Shown here: in pieces, positions 1-11,504 of the stretch
How positions within the stretch are numbered: position 1 is the first letter of the stretch
Layout: every line of letters begins with the position of its first letter
From: Syntrophomonadaceae bacterium
GTDB lineage: Bacteria > Bacillota > Syntrophomonadia > Syntrophomonadales > Syntrophomonadaceae
Reading direction: 5' to 3'
NCBI GenBank assembly: GCA_028692415.1
Contig: JAQUXM010000001.1
Span: 42,599 to 82,037, forward strand
DNA length: 39,439 nt
Notes under the pieces: generated by a model
The model's input: only the letters and a program-made list of their open reading frames with translations
What the model was told of the DNA's origin: nothing
Database searches by the model: none
Translations under genes and position numbers: made by a program

Positions 1-1091
1 TTATAAATGGGCCGCCTTAAGTCCAGGTCTCTGATAATAGCCGCCGGGCGCAGGTCAAAATTCTCTTTAACTAACTGGGCAATACGATCTTCGGATATTT
101 TGCCGGTGCCAAAGGTGTTTATATTGATTGAGAGCGGGTTGGCAACCCCAATAGCATAAGCCAGCTGAATTTCACAGCGGTCGGCTATCCCTGCAGCCAC
201 TATGTTCTTCGCTACATAGCGTGCCATATAGGATGCCGAGCGATCAACCTTGGTGGGATCTTTACCTGAAAAAGCACCACCGCCATGTCGCGACATACCG
301 CCATAGGTATCGACAATAATCTTCCGTCCGGTTAAACCGCAATCACCTTGCGGACCGCCTATTACAAAGCGCCCGGTAGGGTTTATGTAATACTTGGTGT
401 CAGCGTCCAGCATTTCCGGCGGTACAACTGCCTTTACCACCTTTGCAATGATATCTTGAGCAAGAACCTCCATATTAATCTCCGGGTGATGTTGAGCGGA
501 AACTACAACTGTACTTACCCGAACCGGCTTGTCATCTTCATATTCCACCGTAACCTGGGTCTTGCCATCCGGTCTAAGATAGGGTATTATTTCTTCTTTG
601 CGAACCGTTGCCAATCTTTGCGCCATTTTGCTGGCCAGGTAAATCGGCAGGGGCATCAATACATCAGTTTCATTACTGGCATAGCCGAACATCATGCCCT
701 GATCTCCAGCACCGATAGCCTGCAGTGCTTCTTCGGACATTTCACCCTGTTTGGCTTCAAACGCCTTGTCTACACCCATGGCAATGTCTCCCGACTGCTC
801 ATCCAGAGATGTAATGACTGCACAGGTTTCGGAATCGAAACCAAATTTGGCCCGGGTATAACCAATTTCTTTTATCGTACGACGTACTATTTTAGCTATA
901 TCCACATAACAATTAGTGGTAATCTCTCCAGCCACCAGTACTAAACCGGTGGTGACTATGGTTTCTGCCGCCACCCGGGCATAAGGGTCTTCGGCAATAA
1001 TTGCATCCAGGATAGCATCAGAAATCTGGTCGGCTACCTTATCCGGATGCCCTTCAGTAACTGATTCAGAAGTAAAATAGGTCCTGGCCAA
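1..1091 (-). CDS. metK: S-adenosylmethionine synthetase, C-terminus cut by window edge; probable TTG start at 1091
   Basis: Minus-strand translation begins [31 protein letters not shown] and contains [12 protein letters not shown] and [19 protein letters not shown], hallmark MetK motifs; AGGAG upstream of the TTG. Confidence 0.97.
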   Translation of the reverse strand, partial: MARTYFTSESVTEGHPDKVADQISDAILDAIIAEDPYARVAAETIVTTGLVLVAGEITTNCYVDIAKIVRRTIKEIGYTRAKFGFDSETCAVITSLDEQSGDIAMGVDKAFEAKQGEMSEEALQAIGAGDQGMMFGYASNETDVLMPLPIYLASKMAQRLATVRKEEIIPYLRPDGKTQVTVEYEDDKPVRVSTVVVSAQHHPEINMEVLAQDIIAKVVKAVVPPEMLDADTKYYINPTGRFVIGGPQGDCGLTGRKIIVDTYGGMSRHGGGAFSGKDPTKVDRSASYMARYVAKNIVAAGIADRCEIQLAYAIGVANPLSININTFGTGKISEDRIAQLVKENFDLRPAAIIRDLDLRRPIY

Positions 1092-1108
1092 ATTAACCAA
1101 CTCCTTTT

Positions 1109-2314
1109 CTAATTCTTTTTTAGCAATTCGGCCACCTTGTCAATGATGGCCATTGCTACATCTTGCTTGCTCATTTTCGGCAGGGATTTAATTTCGCCAC
1201 TCCGTTCTATTAAAGAAACAATATTGGTATCGCTGGCAAATCCTGCCCCTTCCATGGTAATATCATTCGCCACTATGAAGTCAAGGTTCTTGGTCTTTAA
1301 CTTCTTTTGGGCATTTTCAATGAGATTTTGAGTTTCTGCAGCAAATCCAACCAAAATTTGATTGGGCACTTTGTTTTTACCCATTTCTTTTAGTATATCC
1401 GGGGTACCCACCAGTTCAACAACTAATATTTCCGAACGATCATCTTGCTTCTTAATCTTTTGCTCAGCAACCTGGGCTATTTTAAAATCACCAACTGCTG
1501 CAGCACCAATAATTATGTCACAAGCCGGCTGATATTTAAGCATTACTTCGCACATTTCCTCGGCTCCCCACACATTGAAGACTTTCACATCTTTGGGGGG
1601 TTCAAGATGAGAACGACCTGTTACCAGTAAAACATCGGCACCTCGGTTTACCGCTTCCTGAGCAATACAATAACCCATTTTCCCAGTACCGCGATTGCAA
1701 ATAAAACGTACCGGGTCAATATCCTCACAGGTAGTTCCGGCATTAACCATCAAACGTTTGCCCAGCAAATCTTTTTTGGTGAAGAGCAAACGTTTTATTT
1801 CCTCATAAATATCCCCAACCTCCGGAAGTCTGCCCGGTCCACTGCTCCCACAAGCCAGTATTCCAGTATCCGGTTCCATAATTCTGCAGCCATAGGCTCT
1901 GAGCTTCTTGATATTATCCTGAACAACGGCGTTTTTATACATATTGCTGTTCATCGCAGGTGCTACCAAAACCGGTGCTGTATTGGCAAGTACTACAGTT
2001 GATAGAAGATCATCAGCGATGCCATGTGCCATTTTCGCAATAAAGTTGGCGGTAGCAGGTGCTATTACCAGCAAATCGAGGGCTTCCGCAACCCCTATAT
2101 GCTGAACCTTCCACTCTTGTGATTCCTGCCAGAGATCAGTTAATACTTCGCGACCCGATAGGGTTCTGAATGTTAATGGGGCAACAAATTTAGTAGCTGA
2201 TTCGGTCATCATTACAATAACATCTATATCATCTTTTTTCAAACGACTAAGCAGTTCAGCAATTTTATATACGGCGATACCACCTGTAATACCTATACCA
2301 ACCGTTTTTGACAA
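1109..2314 (-). CDS. coaBC: Bifunctional phosphopantothenoylcysteine decarboxylase / phosphopantothenate-cysteine ligase
   Basis: [11 protein letters not shown]-terminus, PAMNSNMY motif, C-terminal ligase domain ([24 protein letters not shown]). Confidence 0.96.
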   Translation of the reverse strand: MSKTVGIGITGGIAVYKIAELLSRLKKDDIDVIVMMTESATKFVAPLTFRTLSGREVLTDLWQESQEWKVQHIGVAEALDLLVIAPATANFIAKMAHGIADDLLSTVVLANTAPVLVAPAMNSNMYKNAVVQDNIKKLRAYGCRIMEPDTGILACGSSGPGRLPEVGDIYEEIKRLLFTKKDLLGKRLMVNAGTTCEDIDPVRFICNRGTGKMGYCIAQEAVNRGADVLLVTGRSHLEPPKDVKVFNVWGAEEMCEVMLKYQPACDIIIGAAAVGDFKIAQVAEQKIKKQDDRSEILVVELVGTPDILKEMGKNKVPNQILVGFAAETQNLIENAQKKLKTKNLDFIVANDITMEGAGFASDTNIVSLIERSGEIKSLPKMSKQDVAMAIIDKVAELLKKN

Positions 2315-2346
2315 TGTCCTGCCTCCTTTAACGGCCCCACCCGGTG

Positions 2347-2541
2347 CTAGTCTATTTTGATCCGGCCTTTCATAATATCATCAAGCGCATTCGACACCAT
2401 AGACGATAGTCGATAGTTCTCATCGTTTCTTTTCCTTTCGGATAAAACACGTGCTCTTTTCGCTACCGCAACTACTACTGCGTATTTGCTTTCCCCTATT
2501 TCCATAAGGTCTTTGGTGGAAGAAGGAATCATTACCATCAC
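2347..2541 (-). CDS. rpoZ: DNA-directed RNA polymerase omega subunit
   Basis: 64 aa, YAVVVAVAKRARVL motif, adjacent to gmk and coaBC as in Firmicutes. Confidence 0.9.
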   Translation of the reverse strand: MMVMIPSSTKDLMEIGESKYAVVVAVAKRARVLSERKRNDENYRLSSMVSNALDDIMKGRIKID

Positions 2542-3131
2542 CTCAAATCAATATTTTCAACTCGACAGCGTTCAGCCATAATTATTGCCATAGTTTTCTC
2601 CAAAGCTTCCTCTATATCGTCATTAATTATCAAATAATCGTAACACTCAATCCGCTTTAGCTCATCTTTACTAGCCGCTAAACGCAAATCTATACTAGCT
2701 TTGGAATCCTGCCCGCGGGAGAGCAACCGGGAAGCAAGCTCTTCCATGTTGGGTGGAGAAATAAAAATAAAAACCCCCGTTGGCATCGATTTTTTGACCT
2801 GCAAGGCTCCCTGTATATCAATTTCCAGTAATACATCCTGGCCACGATCTAAATTATCTACAACAAAACTCCGGGGGGTTCCATAGCAGTTGGAATAAAC
2901 CTCGGCCCACTCCAGGAATTGATTCTGCTGTATCATAGCATCAAATTTGCTCTGGTCGACAAAGAAATAATGTTTCCCTTCAATTTCTCCATCTCTGGGC
3001 AAACGAGTAGTAACCGATACCGATAGATTTATATCGGTCATCCTGGACAGCAAGGCCCTCTTAATAGTTCCTTTGCCCACTCCAGAAGGCCCTGATATCA
3101 CAAACAATATACCTCTTCTGGTAAATTCCAT
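2538..3131 (-). CDS. gmk: Guanylate kinase
   Basis: FVISGPSGVGKGT P-loop, TTRLPRDGEIEGKHYFFV, EIDIQGALQVK. Confidence 0.97.
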   Translation of the reverse strand: MEFTRRGILFVISGPSGVGKGTIKRALLSRMTDINLSVSVTTRLPRDGEIEGKHYFFVDQSKFDAMIQQNQFLEWAEVYSNCYGTPRSFVVDNLDRGQDVLLEIDIQGALQVKKSMPTGVFIFISPPNMEELASRLLSRGQDSKASIDLRLAASKDELKRIECYDYLIINDDIEEALEKTMAIIMAERCRVENIDLR

Positions 3132-3147
3132 ATCACACTTCCCGCAA

Positions 3148-3408
3148 TTATACCTCTTCGCTAATCTCTTTGGAGGTCAGGCGATTGGCCACCGTTTCAG
3201 GCTGAACCGCTGACAATATGACATGCGCACTATCGGCTATAATAACTGCACGGGTCCTGCGGCCATAAGTAGCATCAATTAGAACTCCCTTTTCACGTGC
3301 TTCCTGAATAATTCGCTTTATAGGAGCGGATTCAGGACTCACAATTGCAACTATACGATTAGCTGCTACGATATTACCAAACCCAATATTAACCAGCTTA
3401 ATATCCAT
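3148..3408 (-). CDS. remA: RemA / DUF370 family regulatory protein
   Basis: 86 aa, [32 protein letters not shown]; position upstream of gmk. Confidence 0.92.
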   Translation of the reverse strand: MDIKLVNIGFGNIVAANRIVAIVSPESAPIKRIIQEAREKGVLIDATYGRRTRAVIIADSAHVILSAVQPETVANRLTSKEISEEV

Positions 3409-3442
3409 CTATTTTCCGGGATATCCCGGATTCACCTCCTGG

Positions 3443-4321
3443 CTATTCTATATTTTGCATTTGTTCTCTGATCTTTTCCAGTTCTGCTTTGGCCTCCACC
3501 ACGGTCTGGCTCATTTCCAAATCATTGGCTTTGGAGGCGATGGTATTAATCTCTCTGAACATCTCCTGCAACAGGAAATCACATTTACGCCCAATGGCTT
3601 CACCACTGGCAATTAAATCATGCAGATGCTCAACATGGCTTTTCAGCCTTACGATCTCCTCGGTAATGTTAGCTTTGTCAGCAAATATTGCTGCTTCCTG
3701 GATTATTCGGTGTTCATCAAAAGCTTCCTGGGGAATTAACTCACTAATGCGCCGGCGCAGTTTATCATGGTACTCTATGGCGACCTGTGGGTATCTGGCT
3801 TCAATCTTTTCGACCAGACACAGAATAAAGGCATTACGATCGAGTATATCGCGGGCCAAATTCTGTCCTTCCCTGCAGCGCATCTCCACCAGGCTGTTCA
3901 TGGCTACTTCCAACGATTGTTGAAGTACTTCCCACACAACTTCCAGATCTTCTTTTTCGTCTTGCAGAGAAAACACCTCCGGTAAACGAAAAACGTCGAC
4001 AACTTTGATTTCCTGCGATATATTTAGTTTTTCTGCTAATTCCTTCAAATAGTTATAATAAGCCATCGCCAATTCTTTGTCAAGCTTGATATTACGCGCA
4101 GATTCTCCTACTTTCTCAATATTAATGCTAATTTCAAGCCGACCTCTTTGCGCATATTTTTTGGCTTCTTCCTTTATCTTCTCTTCGAGTATGTTATAGC
4201 GCCGTGATAAACGAATATAGAAATCAAGGAAGCGGTGATTTACCGACTTTATCTCACAGCTCACCTGGTAGCCGTTATCAATAATCTGACTGCGGCCAAA
4301 TCCGGTCATACTTCTTACCAT
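3443..4321 (-). CDS. yicC: YicC family endoribonuclease-like protein
   Basis: MVRSMTGFGRS start and C-terminal EMFREINTIASKANDLEMSQTVVEAKAELEKIREQ. Confidence 0.94.
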   Translation of the reverse strand: MVRSMTGFGRSQIIDNGYQVSCEIKSVNHRFLDFYIRLSRRYNILEEKIKEEAKKYAQRGRLEISINIEKVGESARNIKLDKELAMAYYNYLKELAEKLNISQEIKVVDVFRLPEVFSLQDEKEDLEVVWEVLQQSLEVAMNSLVEMRCREGQNLARDILDRNAFILCLVEKIEARYPQVAIEYHDKLRRRISELIPQEAFDEHRIIQEAAIFADKANITEEIVRLKSHVEHLHDLIASGEAIGRKCDFLLQEMFREINTIASKANDLEMSQTVVEAKAELEKIREQMQNIE

Positions 4322-5497
4322 CTAAAACTCAACCTTTCCTATGTTATGGGCCATGCGTTCAAATGCTTCTTTCATTCGATCGCTGCTAACCGTTAAAGCT
4401 ATTCTGAAATACCCCTCCCCATTTTCGCCATACCCGTTGCCCGGAGTTATGATAACACCGGCCTTTTCCAAAACCAATTCAGCAAATGATTCGGATGAAT
4501 GACCCTTGGGTACCGGAACCCAGAAATATAAACTTCCCCGGGGAGGAGTGATTTGCCATCCCATCTTCTCCAGCCCCGCTTGTACTACATCCCGGCGTTG
4601 TTCATAGATCAACTGCATATCACGCACACAATCCTGTGGTCCTTGTAAAGCTTCAATACCTGCAAATTGTATAGCCTGAAAAACCCCCGAATCCACATTT
4701 GACTTGAATCTGCCCAGAACTTCAATCACTTCAGGGTTGCCCACTGCCCATCCCAGCCGCCAACCAGTCATGTTGTAGGTTTTAGACAAGGAATGGAACT
4801 CAATCCCCACATCCTTTGCACCTTGGGCTTCCAAAAAGCTGGGGACTTTCAGTCCATCGAAAGCAACTTCTGAATATGGTCCATCATGACATACCAGAAT
4901 ATCATATGACTTGGCAAATTCCACTACTTTGTTGAAAAACCTAAGATCAGCCACTGCACCGGTGGGGTTATTGGGATAGCACAAAAACATTAGCTTGGCT
5001 TTACCGGCAACATCAGAAGGTATATCTTCCAATACCGGTAAATAAGCATTTTCGACTTTTAATGGCATAATATGAGGCACTCCGCCAGCCAAAAGGGTAC
5101 CTACGCCATATACCGGATAACCCGGATCAGGCACCAGACTAATATCTCCTTTATCCAGGTAGGCAAAAGAAATATGGGCAATTCCTTCTTTAGACCCCAA
5201 CAGTGAAACTACTTCACTATCCGGGTCAACCTCAACACCAAATCTTGTCTGGTACCACTGGGCTACGGTTTTCCGAAATTCCAGCAAACCTACCGAACTG
5301 GGATATTGATGATTGGCTGGGTCGGTGATAGCTTCGGCCATTCTTTTAATAATGTGTGGCGGTGTGGGTTGATCGGGATCACCAATGCCCAGGTTAATTA
5401 TATCGATGCCTTTGGCCTTGGCATCCGCAATCCTTTTTTCTATCCTGGCAAACAAGTAGGGTGGAAGGTTCTGCATAGCTAAACTTTCTTTTTTCAT
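4322..5497 (-). CDS. dapL: LL-diaminopimelate aminotransferase-type PLP aminotransferase
   Basis: Class I/II aminotransferase; [40 protein letters not shown]; next to dapF. Confidence 0.85.
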   Translation of the reverse strand: MKKESLAMQNLPPYLFARIEKRIADAKAKGIDIINLGIGDPDQPTPPHIIKRMAEAITDPANHQYPSSVGLLEFRKTVAQWYQTRFGVEVDPDSEVVSLLGSKEGIAHISFAYLDKGDISLVPDPGYPVYGVGTLLAGGVPHIMPLKVENAYLPVLEDIPSDVAGKAKLMFLCYPNNPTGAVADLRFFNKVVEFAKSYDILVCHDGPYSEVAFDGLKVPSFLEAQGAKDVGIEFHSLSKTYNMTGWRLGWAVGNPEVIEVLGRFKSNVDSGVFQAIQFAGIEALQGPQDCVRDMQLIYEQRRDVVQAGLEKMGWQITPPRGSLYFWVPVPKGHSSESFAELVLEKAGVIITPGNGYGENGEGYFRIALTVSSDRMKEAFERMAHNIGKVEF

Positions 5498-5518
5498 TTA
5501 ACTTCTCCTCCTTTTATA

Positions 5519-6370
5519 TTATATATCAAACAGTTTGTCCCGCTGGATAAAACCTTGAAATACTTCAATCGCAGGTCCGGTCATATACACATGATTATTC
5601 TCAGCACTCCATTCTACCTCCAGATCACCACCAAGCAGATGAATGGCAGCCTTGCGTTCGCTTTTATGATTTAGAACAGCAGCCACCAAGGTAGCACAAG
5701 CCCCGGTTCCGCAGGCCAGGGTAACCCCGGCACCTCTTTCCCAAACTCTCATTATCATTTCATGCTCCCCTAATACCTGAACAAACTCCACATTGGTTTT
5801 GGCTGGGAAAAGCTCATGTTTTTCGATATGTGGTCCCCAAATATTTATCGGTACCGAATCAATATCATCAACAAAAATAATACAGTGGGGATTACCCATT
5901 GATACTGCGGTCAGTAAAAAATCCTGACCGGCGGCTTGGAGCGCCACTTCAATATTTCCCCCCTGGCCACTCATGGGGATTAACTCCCGTTTCAAAACCG
6001 GTTCACCCATGTCTACCCGCACTGCCTGCAAATGTCCATCCTGTAAAATCACTTCCGGATAGCGGGGACCGGCCAGCGTTTTAACTGAAAGGGCATTTTT
6101 ATCAACCAGCTTGTTTTCATAAGCATACCTGGCAACGCAACGGATTCCATTGCCGCACATTTCCGGTTCTGAACCATCCGAATTAAATATCCGCATAAAT
6201 ATGTCCATATTGCTATCTTTACCGACAATTATCAAACCATCCGCGCCAATACCAAAATTACGATCACAAAGCACCTTGGCCAAGTCTTGATATTTACCGG
6301 CTTCCTCCCAGGACGAAGCTTCTACAACAATAAAGTCGTTGCCCAGGCCTTGCATTTTGGTAAATTGCAT
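5519..6370 (-). CDS. dapF: Diaminopimelate epimerase
   Basis: MQGLGNDFIVV, EMCGNGIRC and GAGVTLACGTGACA catalytic Cys motifs. Confidence 0.97.
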   Translation of the reverse strand: MQFTKMQGLGNDFIVVEASSWEEAGKYQDLAKVLCDRNFGIGADGLIIVGKDSNMDIFMRIFNSDGSEPEMCGNGIRCVARYAYENKLVDKNALSVKTLAGPRYPEVILQDGHLQAVRVDMGEPVLKRELIPMSGQGGNIEVALQAAGQDFLLTAVSMGNPHCIIFVDDIDSVPINIWGPHIEKHELFPAKTNVEFVQVLGEHEMIMRVWERGAGVTLACGTGACATLVAAVLNHKSERKAAIHLLGGDLEVEWSAENNHVYMTGPAIEVFQGFIQRDKLFDI

Positions 6371-6448
6371 TTATATCCCTCCTGAACCTAAGTTATTAAT
6401 AGTCCAAAACAACCTTGAAATTTAACAACCAAGGCCTGTTCTTTTCTA

Positions 6449-9163
6449 TTAGGCATTAATTTTAGCATAATTCGAATGGATATTTAAAATTCGCTTACAG
6501 GTATACAATATATATTTCATGATGAATCTGCTGCCACTTAATACTATGATTATTACCCATTGCTGCCAGTCTAAAGCCAGGGTTTTAAATATGGTCTGCA
6601 AAAACGGCAAGTACAAAGCAGATAGATGCATGAGAATTGAGACTAAAACCGCCAGCAGCAAATATTTATTTTTACCAAAGCCCAGTTCAAACGGTGAATA
6701 GACTTCCGATCGACATTCGAATACATAAAAGAGCTGGGCCATCACCAAAGCCGTTAATGCCATGCTACGGGCCACCAGCAACTGGTCCAAACCATATAAA
6801 CGAGCATAGATCATGCCCAGTATAAAGGCCAGTAGAGTAGTAAAAGCAATAAATATACCCCGGCCCAAAACCGTCCATCCCAAATTACGGGCAAAAATTC
6901 CTTCACTGCGGGGCCGGGGTGAGCGCTTCATAATACCCGGTTCAGGTGGTTCAACACCTAGAGCCATGGCAGGCAAGCCATCGGTTACCAGGTTTACCCA
7001 TAGAATCTGGATGGGCAGCAACGGCAAAGGCATTCCTATTAGTGATGCCAGCAGCATCACCAATACCTCCCCGATATTGCAACCTAAAAGGTAGCGGATA
7101 AACTTGCGGATATTATCATATATAGCTCTTCCTTCATAGACTGCCTGCACTATCGTAGAAAAATTATCATCTGCCAGCACCATTGATGATGCTTCACGAC
7201 TTACTTCGGTACCGCTTATTCCCATCGCAATTCCGATATCAGCCGTTTTCAAAGCAGGAGCGTCATTTACGCCATCTCCGGTCATAGCTACCACATGTTG
7301 CTTTTTCTTCAGCACTTTGACAATTCGGTTTTTATGTTCCGGGGATACACGTGCAAAGACACGTTGATTGACTGCTGTTTTATATAGCTCATGGTCAGAC
7401 ATCTGGTCAATCTCTATCCCTGTAGTAACCTGAGGATTATTTGCTATACCTACGCTAGCAGCAATGGCATAGGCGGTAGCCGGATGGTCGCCGGTAATCA
7501 TTACCGGGGTAATACCTGCCTGCCAACAGTCAGCAACTGATTTTTCAACACCGGGACGAGGCGGATCAATTATTCCGCATATTCCCAGCAAAGTAAGCTG
7601 CGACTCAAGTTCAGCATCATTCAATGTTAGTTCATCACCAGGATGCAGCTTCCGGAAAGCAAATCCTAGAACCCTTAAGGCCTCATGGGCCCATTGTTCC
7701 TGCAGGGTAAAAAACTTTTCTTTCTCCCTTGCCTCCAGATCAACAATCCCTTCTTTAACCAGTAAAGTATTGCATGAACGTATTAAAACATCCAGGGCAC
7801 CCTTAACCAGAACCCATTGCTCGCCATTGCGTTCAACGACTATACTCATTAACTTCCGCTGTGAATCGAAAGGGATTTCCCGCAGCCTCCGGTATGCCTT
7901 ATTTATACCGGCCTTTTCGGCCATTACCAATAAGGCCCCTTCAGTTGGATCACCTTGGATTTTGTAGACTCCGTGCGCTTTTTCGATCAATGAGTTATTA
8001 CAGTTAAATGAAATCTCCAATATCAGCTTGCAGGCTGGCTCCTCCAGTGGTTTTATTTCACGTTGCGCATGAAGAAATCGCCCCTGGGGATTATAATCAT
8101 CACCTTCAATATCTATCTCCATATTTACGGTTGCCATTCTTCTTACGGTCATCTTATTCTGGGTTATAGTTCCGGTTTTATCCGAGCATATTATCGTCGT
8201 ACACCCCAGCGTCTCAACTGCAGGTAATTTCCTGATAATAGCGCTTCTTTTAGCCATCCGCTGTACCCCTAAGGCCAAAACCACGGTTACAATTGCGGGC
8301 AGGCCCTCAGGAATCGCCGCCACCGCAAGGCTGATTCCAGCCATCAACATTACCAAAACTGCTTCACCGCGATAAATACCTAGAATAGTAACTACCGCGC
8401 AAACGGCCAGACAAATTATTATTAATATTTTTCCCAATTGATCCAGTCTGCTTTGCAGAGGGGTCATGGTACGTTCGGTGTTTTTCATCATATTGGCAAT
8501 CTGGCCCATTACCGTATCCATTCCAGTGGCTACGACTACTGCTTTTGCTCTCCCCCGACTGATCGAAGTTCCCATAAAAGCCATGTTAGTTTGTTCAGCC
8601 AGAGCTGCATTTGCAGCAAGAATATTAACCGCCCTTTTCTCAACCGGCAGCGATTCACCGGTTAACAATGATTCTTCTGCCTCAAGGCTGAAACTTTCGA
8701 TTAATCTCAGGTCAGCCGGAACCCGGTCACCGGTTTCCAGAATAATAATATCGCCGGGCACTAAATCGGCAGTTGCCACCTTAAGCCTTTTCCCCTCGCG
8801 CAAGACCTGGGCATATGGCGAAGTTAGTTTTTTAATTTCCTCCAAGGAGCGTTCAGCTTTGTATTCCTGAATAAATCCCAGGATAGCATTTAAAACCACA
8901 ATTGCCATGATGGTTATAGCATCAGCCATAGCCCCAATTATTCCGGAAACTACAGTTGCTCCAAGCAAAACCAGCACCATGGTATCAGTAAATTGGGCAA
9001 GTAATATCATTAGCGGACTATTGCCTTTACCGGTTTCAATGGAATTACTGTATATCTGCTGACGATGTTTAACTTCGTATTGAGATAAACCTTGTTCGCT
9101 ATTGCTTTTCACTTTTTCCAAAACTTCTTCTATATCTTTACAGAACCAGGTATTATTTGTCAT
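6449..9163 (-). CDS. Calcium-type cation-translocating P-type ATPase
   Basis: 904 aa; TGES, CSDKTGTITQNKMTV, MTGDGVNDAPALKTADIGIAMG; 10-TM architecture with PEGLPA. Confidence 0.95.
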   Translation of the reverse strand: MTNNTWFCKDIEEVLEKVKSNSEQGLSQYEVKHRQQIYSNSIETGKGNSPLMILLAQFTDTMVLVLLGATVVSGIIGAMADAITIMAIVVLNAILGFIQEYKAERSLEEIKKLTSPYAQVLREGKRLKVATADLVPGDIIILETGDRVPADLRLIESFSLEAEESLLTGESLPVEKRAVNILAANAALAEQTNMAFMGTSISRGRAKAVVVATGMDTVMGQIANMMKNTERTMTPLQSRLDQLGKILIIICLAVCAVVTILGIYRGEAVLVMLMAGISLAVAAIPEGLPAIVTVVLALGVQRMAKRSAIIRKLPAVETLGCTTIICSDKTGTITQNKMTVRRMATVNMEIDIEGDDYNPQGRFLHAQREIKPLEEPACKLILEISFNCNNSLIEKAHGVYKIQGDPTEGALLVMAEKAGINKAYRRLREIPFDSQRKLMSIVVERNGEQWVLVKGALDVLIRSCNTLLVKEGIVDLEAREKEKFFTLQEQWAHEALRVLGFAFRKLHPGDELTLNDAELESQLTLLGICGIIDPPRPGVEKSVADCWQAGITPVMITGDHPATAYAIAASVGIANNPQVTTGIEIDQMSDHELYKTAVNQRVFARVSPEHKNRIVKVLKKKQHVVAMTGDGVNDAPALKTADIGIAMGISGTEVSREASSMVLADDNFSTIVQAVYEGRAIYDNIRKFIRYLLGCNIGEVLVMLLASLIGMPLPLLPIQILWVNLVTDGLPAMALGVEPPEPGIMKRSPRPRSEGIFARNLGWTVLGRGIFIAFTTLLAFILGMIYARLYGLDQLLVARSMALTALVMAQLFYVFECRSEVYSPFELGFGKNKYLLLAVLVSILMHLSALYLPFLQTIFKTLALDWQQWVIIIVLSGSRFIMKYILYTCKRILNIHSNYAKINA

Positions 9164-9220
9164 TTATCTGCCTCCATTGAACCTTTTTGACCAATGCTTA
9201 TTCATAAGGAGGCAATAAAA

Positions 9221-9258
9221 GAACGAAAGACAGGCCTTGAGAGGCCTGTCTTTCGTTC
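9221..9258 (-). terminator. Rho-independent terminator downstream of phaC
   Basis: GAACGAAAGACAGGCC-TTGAGA-GGCCTGTCTTTCGTTC: 16-bp perfect stem, T-rich tract on the minus strand. Confidence 0.9.
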
Positions 9259-9277
9259 AAAATGATATTCTATGTTA

Positions 9278-10369
9278 TTATGAGTGCTCACCCAGCCACT
9301 TAGCAATAGCCGGATATACTTCGTTCTTGGCGCGGCTTCCAAACACCAGCCCGCCATGTCCTACATTATAGTTCTGATGAATCTGGTCCTGAGAAGAAGT
9401 GGCACCAAGTATTGCCGTACTTTGCGCCGGTAATACGATATGATCGGTTTCCCCGGTCAACAGCAGCATCGCTGCATCAATAGCCTTTAAGTTGATCTTT
9501 CTGCCATGCATCATAAACTCATTTTGGATTAGTTTGTTTTCCTTATAAAGATATTGAACCCACTCCCGATAGGCCTTGCCGGGAAAGTTTATGTTATCAT
9601 TTACCCATTTGTTCAAGGCTTTCCAGGCTTCAATAGATACTCCTTCATCAATCGATTTCCAGAGGCGGGTATAGGTTGCTACAAAATTATTCACGGGATT
9701 CAGCATTTTTAATCCAAAATCAATAAAATCCTTGGGAATCAAATAAAACGTATCAGTAACCTTGTCCACATCATACAGTGAGGATTGAAGCCAAATGCTT
9801 GACAAACCAGCATCCGAAAAATCAAAGGGTGCTGCCACAAAAATCATATTTTTAATTTTAGGCTGGGGATAGAGGGCAGCATACATAGCCGCGATGGTTC
9901 CCCCCATGCAATAACCCAGAATGCTTAATTCGCTTACATTTGAATACATGCACACCTTTTGTACGGCCCGGGCTACATAATCGCTAACAATCTGGCTGAA
10001 GCCAATCTCCCGGTCCTCCCAATCAAATTCTCCCCAGTCCAGAAGGTATACATCATAACCTTCGTTGACCAGATATTCCACTAAACTCATCCCGGGATAA
10101 AGATCCAGAATATAAGCCTTGTTGATTAACGCATACAGCATTAAAATTGGTGTTTTGTGCTTGACACCATTATGGTTGACATAACGATAGAGACGGCATT
10201 TGTTTTTTCGCCACACGGTTTCTTTAGGAGAGAGTCCGGTTTCGGGTAGAGGATCAAAGAAGAGAATGTCCAGCCATTGCCGCGTGGTTTCCAGCATACG
10301 GTCATAACTCTTTTGCAGCTCTGCTCCCACTTCTGCCGCTGAAGCGTGCAAGTATAAGGGTTTCTTCAT
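9278..10369 (-). CDS. phaC: Poly(3-hydroxyalkanoate) synthase catalytic subunit, class III/IV size
   Basis: 363 aa; lipase-box-like GYCMGGT, catalytic Asp (GETDHIV) and His (VGHGGLVFG). Confidence 0.94.
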   Translation of the reverse strand: MKKPLYLHASAAEVGAELQKSYDRMLETTRQWLDILFFDPLPETGLSPKETVWRKNKCRLYRYVNHNGVKHKTPILMLYALINKAYILDLYPGMSLVEYLVNEGYDVYLLDWGEFDWEDREIGFSQIVSDYVARAVQKVCMYSNVSELSILGYCMGGTIAAMYAALYPQPKIKNMIFVAAPFDFSDAGLSSIWLQSSLYDVDKVTDTFYLIPKDFIDFGLKMLNPVNNFVATYTRLWKSIDEGVSIEAWKALNKWVNDNINFPGKAYREWVQYLYKENKLIQNEFMMHGRKINLKAIDAAMLLLTGETDHIVLPAQSTAILGATSSQDQIHQNYNVGHGGLVFGSRAKNEVYPAIAKWLGEHS

Positions 10370-10391
10370 CTTTCCCCTCCTAAGCTAAATG

Positions 10392-10832
10392 CTAATATGA
10401 TGCAGGTTTGATTATATGTTCGCGGGGCGGAATGGCCACCGCGTCACCATCAAGTATTAGTTCACCATACTGGTTAAAACAGGATGTTCTCAGTTTTACC
10501 CGGCCTCTGGGCAACTTTTCAACTACTTCAGTTTGGGCTCTTACTGTATCATTGATAAAACAAGGCAACAGGAATTTTATGTTCTGACTTTCATATATGG
10601 TTCCTGCACCCGGCATCCGATTACCTATAACATTTGAAATCAATCCCACTAGCAACATACCATGCACAACCCGTTTTTTGAAATGTCCCTGGCGGGAACG
10701 AACTTCATTTACATGCAACCAGCTAAAATCACCGGTTATCCCAGCATATTGATATACATCAGTTTCAGTTATAGTCTTTTCGACATAATCCATATCGCCG
10801 ATGTTTAGTTCATCAAAGATATGTTCTATCAT
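10392..10832 (-). CDS. phaJ: MaoC-like (R)-specific enoyl-CoA hydratase
   Basis: 146 aa hot-dog protein; YAGITGDFSWLHVNE and VVHGMLLVGLIS motifs; PHA cluster context. Confidence 0.88.
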   Translation of the reverse strand: MIEHIFDELNIGDMDYVEKTITETDVYQYAGITGDFSWLHVNEVRSRQGHFKKRVVHGMLLVGLISNVIGNRMPGAGTIYESQNIKFLLPCFINDTVRAQTEVVEKLPRGRVKLRTSCFNQYGELILDGDAVAIPPREHIIKPASY

Positions 10833-10853
10833 GTTTCAATAACCCCTCCAACT

Positions 10854-11396
10854 CTATTCAGGTAAATTAGGCTTAGTTTTCCTGGGTTTAGGATCGCCAG
10901 CATTTTGCTTGCTGCTACGTCCACCGGTATTTTTTTCCTTGGGATGGTTTATTAATTTGTCAATCTTACTGTTAAGTTCAGCCATCTCTTGCTTTAACGA
11001 TACAATTTCCTCTTTAATTTTTACCTGATAATCTGCCATTTTCAGCAGACTGTCGGTCATCTTTCCGAAATTGCCAAACAACTGAAAGTCCATGGTATCA
11101 ATTTTCTCTTCCATGGAAATAACCAGTTCAGCTACCCGAGCAATATCCTTTTTTGTGGGGTTAATGCCTTTTTCCCCTATTTTTTCCATCTGTTGCCGGG
11201 ATACTTTGTTATAGGCCAGGTATTGTTCCAGAGTTTTATCCAGGAGAGAAACAAAAGTCTCCGTAGCAATAAATCCTTTTAAAGTGCGCGCCCAATCATG
11301 TTCGTTACTGAAGTACATTTCCTTCCATACCTCAGCAAAATCAGGCATTTGGATGTTATTGCCCTTATCCTGTATTTTACCTGCATCCTCAGACAT
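10854..11396 (-). CDS. PHA synthase accessory subunit, PhaE/PhaR-like; start revised to MSEDAGKIQ
   Basis: ORF track gives 10854..11477, but AGGAG precedes the ATG at 11396. PhaE/PhaR-like size, coiled-coil and basic tail; located with phaC/phaJ. Confidence 0.7.
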   Translation of the reverse strand: MSEDAGKIQDKGNNIQMPDFAEVWKEMYFSNEHDWARTLKGFIATETFVSLLDKTLEQYLAYNKVSRQQMEKIGEKGINPTKKDIARVAELVISMEEKIDTMDFQLFGNFGKMTDSLLKMADYQVKIKEEIVSLKQEMAELNSKIDKLINHPKEKNTGGRSSKQNAGDPKPRKTKPNLPE

Positions 11397-11450
11397 GATT
11401 ATATGTCTCCTTTCAACTCTGCTCAATACAATGAGAGTTATATACAGAAG

Positions 11451-11475
11451 GCGGTTATGGTACTGCCATAACCGC
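11451..11475 (-). terminator. Stem-loop between phasin-like gene and PhaE/R-like gene; attenuator or processing hairpin
   Basis: GCGGTTATGG-TACTG-CCATAACCGC perfect 10-bp stem; weak T tract on minus strand. Confidence 0.5.
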
Positions 11476-11504
11476 AATGATACACAAAATATTTCTTAAA
11501 CTGA

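Noticed and set aside
348-944. 198-aa plus-strand ORF
   Set aside because: Antisense shadow of metK; no family resemblance, and the minus frame is clearly coding.
6813-8870. Several plus-strand ORFs (6813-7094, 7770-7967, 8438-8665, 8466-8870)
   Set aside because: All antisense to the well-supported P-type ATPase.
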